A stretch of 35,849 bases of DNA from Intoshia linei (lineage: Eukaryota > Orthonectida > Rhopaluridae), in contig LWCA01000259.1 in NCBI GenBank assembly GCA_001642005.1, positions 1 to 35,849 of the forward strand, written 5' to 3'. The notes beneath the pieces are model-generated. The model searched no databases. It saw nothing but the letters and a program-made list of their open reading frames with translations, and was not told where the DNA came from. The position numbers were made by a program, and so were the translations under genes. This document shows positions 31,863 through 35,849 of the stretch, piece by piece (position 1 is the stretch's first letter; the number at the start of each line of letters is the position of its first letter).

Positions 31863-32660
31863 ATTTTGACATTTAAAGATTCTAAGATTATATTTATTAA
31901 AATTATTAAAACTTTATATTCAACATTTTTAAATTTAAAAACAAAGGACAATTGTGGTTTTAACCTTTAAGACTTATTTTCTGAAATTAAAATTTGTGAT
32001 AAAACATCACTCTGGAAAAACTATTATAAGAATATCGAATTTGTAAAACTCAACTCCTCTTACTTTCTGAAATAAACAAATAAATAAACAGACATACATT
32101 TTTAGCTAAATCAATAATCAATAAATCAATAACTACCAGTCTTAGAATTTTATAATGTCCACATTTCAATTACAGTTTTTTCCGGGTGTTAGCAAAATAA
32201 ATTTCAACCACCCAAACTCATATCTTATGGGTCAAAAAACCCAATTGTCTTTTTTTAAAATCAAACGAGTTCGAGAATTTAAAAAAATATACACTCTGAT
32301 ACGGATTTTAAAATAATAAATATTATCATAGATTTAAATTTAAAAAAAATATATCTTCAGGGTAAAAACCCCAAATTACCTTTTTTTTAATGAAAACAGC
32401 CCTAAAATTAAAAAAAAATTACAGATGGTACTGTTGTATCCTGGTAACACACACAAAAAATTTCAATCTGAACAAGTGACGCCTTCACGGTCAAAAAAGC
32501 ATTTTAGTATTCATATATATTTTTTCAGAAATATTTTATAAAACAAAAAATGTGAAATAATTCATGGTCCGAAAATTTAAAAAAAAATATAATTCTGATA
32601 TATTTTAGCTTATTTCACTATGTCTAAAACAGTGTTTCTTAACTTTTTTTACTTCATTTA
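31863..32660. other. Spacer with repeat family D copy 4
   Basis: About 32040-32600 is the best-preserved copy of dispersed repeat family D, with 'CAAACTCATATCTTATGGGTC' and 'ATCTTCAGGGTAAAAACCCC'. At about 32631-32652 'CAGTGTTTCTTAACTTTTTTT' resembles a hAT end and directly precedes the arrestin fragment. Confidence 0.55.
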
Positions 32661-32790
32661 AATGACTCAATTATACCAACATATCCTAATGTTGAAGTTG
32701 ATGATTACGTTGAGGTTTTTTGCGCTTTTTAAATTTGTAATAAAATGTTTTATGTATTAATATTTAGATAATAGGGGAAAAAGTTTTTTT
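32661..32790 (+). pseudogene. Arrestin-domain copy 2, terminal fragment
   Basis: 32661-32714 reads NDSIIPTYPNVEVDDYVE, matching LDPSVLPTYPKVENFVEVYD of copy 1, and is followed by a GT-AG intron and ATAATAGGGGAAAAAG (IIGEK) at 32768. Everything upstream of this is missing. A hAT-like end abuts its left side, so a transposon event probably removed the rest. Confidence 0.7.
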
Positions 32791-33218
32791 TTAATTTTTA
32801 ATTTGCGTCAAAATAGACATATATGATAATTATCATTAAATCCTGAAATATAATGATATCCACGAATAGTTATTAAAACTTTAATTTTTCATCTATTATG
32901 TGCCACCCACGATGATATCAAAGATGTAATCCGATAATACAGGGTTTTTAATTTAATTTAGTCACACCGTAAGTTAAAATAGTCACTAAGTAAATTAAAA
33001 TAGTCGCATAGATGATCAATGATTGATCCATAATATGTTATTATGTTAATATGGATTCCATATTATTATATATGTTCTCCATCCTGTAGTCATGTTTGCA
33101 ATCAACATAATCATATTTGTATCTATGATACATTCAAATAATTCAATAGATTGATAATATCTATTATTGTTATTGCATTTCATTATTGCTATTTTATCTT
33201 ATTTGAAACTTTAAAAAA
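32791..33218. other. Upstream region of the small gene
   Basis: Presumed promoter and leader of the 33219 gene. It contains three direct copies of a 21-base unit (see 32953-33013). No other feature is seen. Confidence 0.4.
32953..33013 (+). repeat. Three 21-base direct repeats with AGTCAC cores
   Basis: AGTCAC, AGTCAC and AGTCGC occur at 32960, 32981 and 33002, each preceded by a TTAAAAT/AATTT block. The spacing is exactly 21 bases, about two helical turns. It lies 200 bases upstream of the small gene's ATG. Confidence 0.5.
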
Positions 33219-33488
33219 ATGTCTCAACGAAGTAAAAAATTTGAACGTGAATTGGCTCAACATAAGTTAAATTTTGAAATATACATAAATAGTTTCAAAC
33301 CGAATGTAGAAGAAGTTAAAGTACAAAAATTTAACGACGTGGCCCTTCAGAATACCGTCACATCCAAATCAGAAACGGTTGTTACTAATGAAATGATTAC
33401 AGAACTTGAAGCAGAAATTAAGGAACATCTTGAAAATCTCAAAAGTCGAGGACTTGAGTCACACATCAATTATATGCCGATGCGTTGA
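33219..33488 (+). CDS. Small intact gene of unknown family, 89 residues
   Basis: A single open frame from ATG in the context AAAAAAATG to TGA, beginning MSQRSKKFERELAQHKLNF and ending ESHINYMPMR. The protein is charged and predicted mostly helical. The stretch around NEMITELEAEIKEHLENLKS (residues about 58-77) has heptad-like hydrophobic spacing and could form a short coiled coil. No signal peptide or membrane segment. AATAAA lies 65 bases downstream. Codon content is richer in G and C than the flanking DNA, which supports a real gene. It sits between arrestin copies 2 and 3 and upstream of a transposon. I do not recognise the family and assign no function. Confidence 0.7.
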   Translation: MSQRSKKFERELAQHKLNFEIYINSFKPNVEEVKVQKFNDVALQNTVTSKSETVVTNEMITELEAEIKEHLENLKSRGLESHINYMPMR

Positions 33489-33552
33489 TGGAAACAAAAA
33501 ATGAATCGTACAATATCAATATTTTTTCAATATATTATATTTTATTATTGTC

Positions 33553-33558
33553 AATAAA
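33553..33558 (+). terminator. Polyadenylation signal of the small gene
   Basis: AATAAA 65 bases after the stop at 33486-33488, followed by a T-rich stretch. Confidence 0.55.
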
Positions 33559-33686
33559 AAATTAAATTGCATTTGTTTATTTTTATAATTGTTCATTATT
33601 CATTTAATTCATGGCTTCTGAATCGACGTCGCGGTCGTTAACTGTGTAGCGAAACATCAGGGGTCTTAAGATAATTTATACTTAGT

Positions 33687-34809
33687 CACAGTCTGTCTAA
33701 ATAAATTTTAGATGAAAAAAATTGTAGGTCTACAAATTATACATTTTCTGAACCGGTAAACTTTCTGGAGTATTTTTAAAAAAAAATTAAAAAAATTCTT
33801 AGTAAAGTTTTTTTTTAAATGCAAGAATCTTCAGAATTGTCAAGTTCATTTCCAAAATTCTCCAACACACCAATGGCAGTATGTAGTTTTTGTTTATGTA
33901 TCGATACGTGTAACGAACATAAAATAACTTGCTGAAACGGGTTCTTCCAAATGTATTGAAAAGGTGACTTCACTGAAGGCGGCAAGAACGGTTGTGTTTT
34001 AAAAAAAAAATATGTCTTCGATTCAAACAGATTTAAGTTTGAGTAACACACAGATTTTAAAATTAGCGGGTCATATCAGAGTAGCAACTGGTGATAGAAA
34101 TATTATTGAAACTCATCTTAAAACAAAATTGCAAAAAATGAATCACAGGTTAGAGACTTATTTACTCTTTCTAATGAAGAATTCACAATGAAAAAACACT
34201 TTCTAGAAATGGCAGAAAACAATACCAAATTAAAACTTCTCATAATTTTTGAAGATTAACATAGGAATAACTCCAAAACTCCACGCTATTTTTTCCCATA
34301 TCTCTGATTTTTGTGAGAAAAATAAATCAGCACTTGGTATATGGTCTGAACAAGCCTCAAAATCTGTGCATGCAAATTTTAAAAAAACCTAGGCTAAATA
34401 TGCTGTAACATAAGTTAATAAAGACAAGTATGGTCAACAATTGTTAAAAGCTATATAAGATTATGCAAGCAAGCACATTTGAAAATTCATTATCATTTTA
34501 TTAAATTTCTATACATTCAAGTTTGTCATAAATTTTTCAAAATGTTGAACTATGATTCATTTTCAGTATTTCAATGAAAATAATTATATTCAGTCTTGAA
34601 AATGAATGTTAAATGTTAAAAAAATAAAAAATTTAAATAATTTTTTGCATTGAAATTTCCAATTTTACATAAAATTTACATTTCTTGCATTTAAAAAAAC
34701 CCTACTAAGATTTTTTTTTAAAATACTCCAAAAAGTGTATTGGTTCAGAAAATGTATAATTTGTAGACCTACAATTTTTTTCATATAAAATTTATTCAGA
34801 CAGGCTGTG
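33687..34809. mobile_element. DNA transposon with about 130-base terminal inverted repeats
   Basis: The left end CACAGTCTGTCTAAATAAAT and the right end, read inverted, CACAGCCTGTCTGAATAAAT continue into a shared block AAATTGTAGGTCTACAAATT and beyond to the 'AAATGCAAGAA' motif. TAGT flanks both sides (33683-33686 and 34810-34813), a possible 4-base target duplication. The interior carries a dead coding remnant (34010-34482). The superfamily is not identified. Confidence 0.75.
34010..34482 (+). pseudogene. Transposase-like remnant inside the long-TIR element
   Basis: Blocks in the plus strand include LSNTQILKLAGHIRVATGD (about 34036-34095), then ITPKLHAIFSHISDFCEK, LGIWSEQASKSVHANF and DKYGQQLLKAI from 34267 to 34452. 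The TPKLH and SEQASKSVHxxF motifs recall an uncharacterised transposon protein family common in arthropods and cnidarians; I cannot name it. Frameshifts and at least three in-frame stops (after KKT, VT and KAI) show it is inactive. Confidence 0.6.
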
Positions 34810-34941
34810 TAGTCAATATGAAAGGTGTACATAAATAATTATGCATGTATTTGTAATGTATACTATACGTGTATCTATATATATATATATGTAGTATCAT
34901 AACATTAGATTCATAAGTCTATTAATAATACGCAATAATAG

Positions 34942-35338
34942 TCATATTATTCGGGTAAAGCACATATTAACGAAGCGTTGTGTTGCCAGACGGGATCACT
35001 GATAATGTCGGTATCAATCGGAAAAAAATTAATTAAACTTGGTCAACCATTTGGTATAACCTACAATATTGAAAATAGGGATCGATTCGATTATCACATA
35101 TTTATAAAACTCAAAAGAAGCATTACATTGAGAAACTATAATGCAGTGAGTACAGAAATTCAAACAATATTTACAGAAAAATGTTAATTTACTCACATAA
35201 ACAAAAATGTATATATTAGTAGAAATGAGTAAACCAGGTGAAAGTATGAATAAAATCTAAATTATAAACATGATACCAGCATTATTACCAATATATCCTA
35301 ATGTAAAAAGACACATCAACGTTTATGATTATTTTAAG
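34942..35338 (+). pseudogene. Arrestin-domain copy 3, C-terminal half with premature stop
   Basis: Exon 34942-35182 (241 bases) reads LCCQTGSLIMSVSIGKK and LIKLGQPFGITYNIENRD. Exon 35220-35338 (119 bases) reads LLPIYPNVKRHINVYDYFK. Both exon lengths are identical to those of copy 1 (241 and 119), with a 37-base intron in the same place. TAA at 35258-35260 interrupts the second exon. No N-arrestin exon lies upstream; the long-TIR element and the small gene occupy that space. The last IIGEK exon is not seen before the window ends. Confidence 0.75.
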
Positions 35339-35382
35339 GTTTGTATACCAAATGATATATTTTAAAAATTTTTAAATAGAAT

Positions 35383-35601
35383 CTAAAAATGGGTAGTGTC
35401 TTTCGAGGTCTCCTGGATTATAATAATAAAATTTTCATATATATCAGTGTTACCTAAATTGCGATCCATATACAATGTCCACTGGATACATGGCTGTCCG
35501 TAGAAGACCCTTAGTAATTTACAACCACCTGATCCGAAACTACCATAGCATTGACTCTTTCTAGGAGAGTCCACAAAATGTAAGTAAAATTGTAACTTCA
35601 T
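35383..35601 (-). other. Open frame in an island of raised GC content
   Basis: The minus-strand frame of 72 codons reads GSFGSGGCKLLRVFYGQPC and WTLYMDRNLGNTDIY near its middle. The stretch 35390-35580 is visibly richer in G and C than anything within several kilobases. It borders the inverted repeat R at 35641. It may be part of a transposon or an exon of a gene beyond the window. I do not recognise the family. Confidence 0.35.
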
Positions 35602-35640
35602 TTTTCCAAATTGAAAATTTTATAAATTATATATGAAAAC

Positions 35641-35770
35641 TAGGTTGACTGTTATGTACTACGTACAAACAGCACCTAACTCTGCTGAAGGCACATTTTT
35701 ATTCTACCAAAAAAAATAAATTCACGTTGAAAATCTAACTTAAAAATCCTACTATTCGCTATTATCACCT
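35641..35770 (-). repeat. Dispersed repeat R, right copy (inverted)
   Basis: On the minus strand this reads AATAGTAGGATTTTTAAGTT, then TTTTTTGGTAGAATAAAAATG and GCTGTTTGTACGTAGTAC, matching 28715-28915 with one fewer internal unit. The two copies face each other across 6.7 kb. Confidence 0.7.
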
Positions 35771-35849
35771 TTAAACAAGTTTAATTATTACACATTTTTT
35801 GTTTTAATAAAATATTTCGGAAAAAAATATATATGAATACTAAAATGCT

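Noticed and set aside
33815-34051. 78-codon minus-strand frame in the long-TIR element
   Set aside because: The plus strand carries the transposon's coding remnant; this is its shadow plus part of the inverted repeat.

Overview
The window looks like nuclear DNA of an arthropod, most likely an insect; I cannot resolve the order. It is very A+T-rich and its genes are split by GT-AG introns, some only 35-60 bases long. Introns and spacers are packed with small DNA transposons and T-rich tandem arrays. The best protein matches are animal cytoskeleton, centriole and cilium families. I see no bacterial genes, tRNA, rRNA or CRISPR array.

Layout. 1-3021: transposon relics (a hAT transposase piece, a TTAA-flanked MITE, other repeats). 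3022-13104, plus strand: an 18-exon gene, about 1,705 codons, whose C-terminal third matches rotatin (Ana3 in flies), a centriole protein. 13164-23612, minus strand: a formin of the FHOD class with 23 located exons, running from the GTPase-binding/DID region through FH1 and FH2 to the autoregulatory DAD. These two genes converge, with 59 bases between their stop codons and probable overlapping 3' ends. 24238-27725, minus strand: a partial EF-hand gene matching the end of calaxin/EFCAB1 with an unrelated C-terminal tail. 28925-29764, minus strand: a broken hAT (BED-finger) transposase. 30641-35338, plus strand: three copies of an arrestin-domain gene in different states of decay. Among them lie a small intact gene of unknown family (33219-33488) and a 1.1-kb transposon with long inverted ends (33687-34809).

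Rotatin and calaxin both serve centrioles or cilia and FHOD organises actin, but nothing shows that these neighbours work together. Exon joins were checked by hand for frame. All rotatin joins agree. The formin needs one exon I could not find, and the first arrestin copy has a one-base frame conflict.

I found no clearly new multi-gene system. The most useful leads are the unusual formin (weak FH1, altered FH2 signature, altered DAD phosphosites, a missing exon), the EF-hand gene with a novel tail, the decaying arrestin cluster, and the transposons nested in minisatellites.
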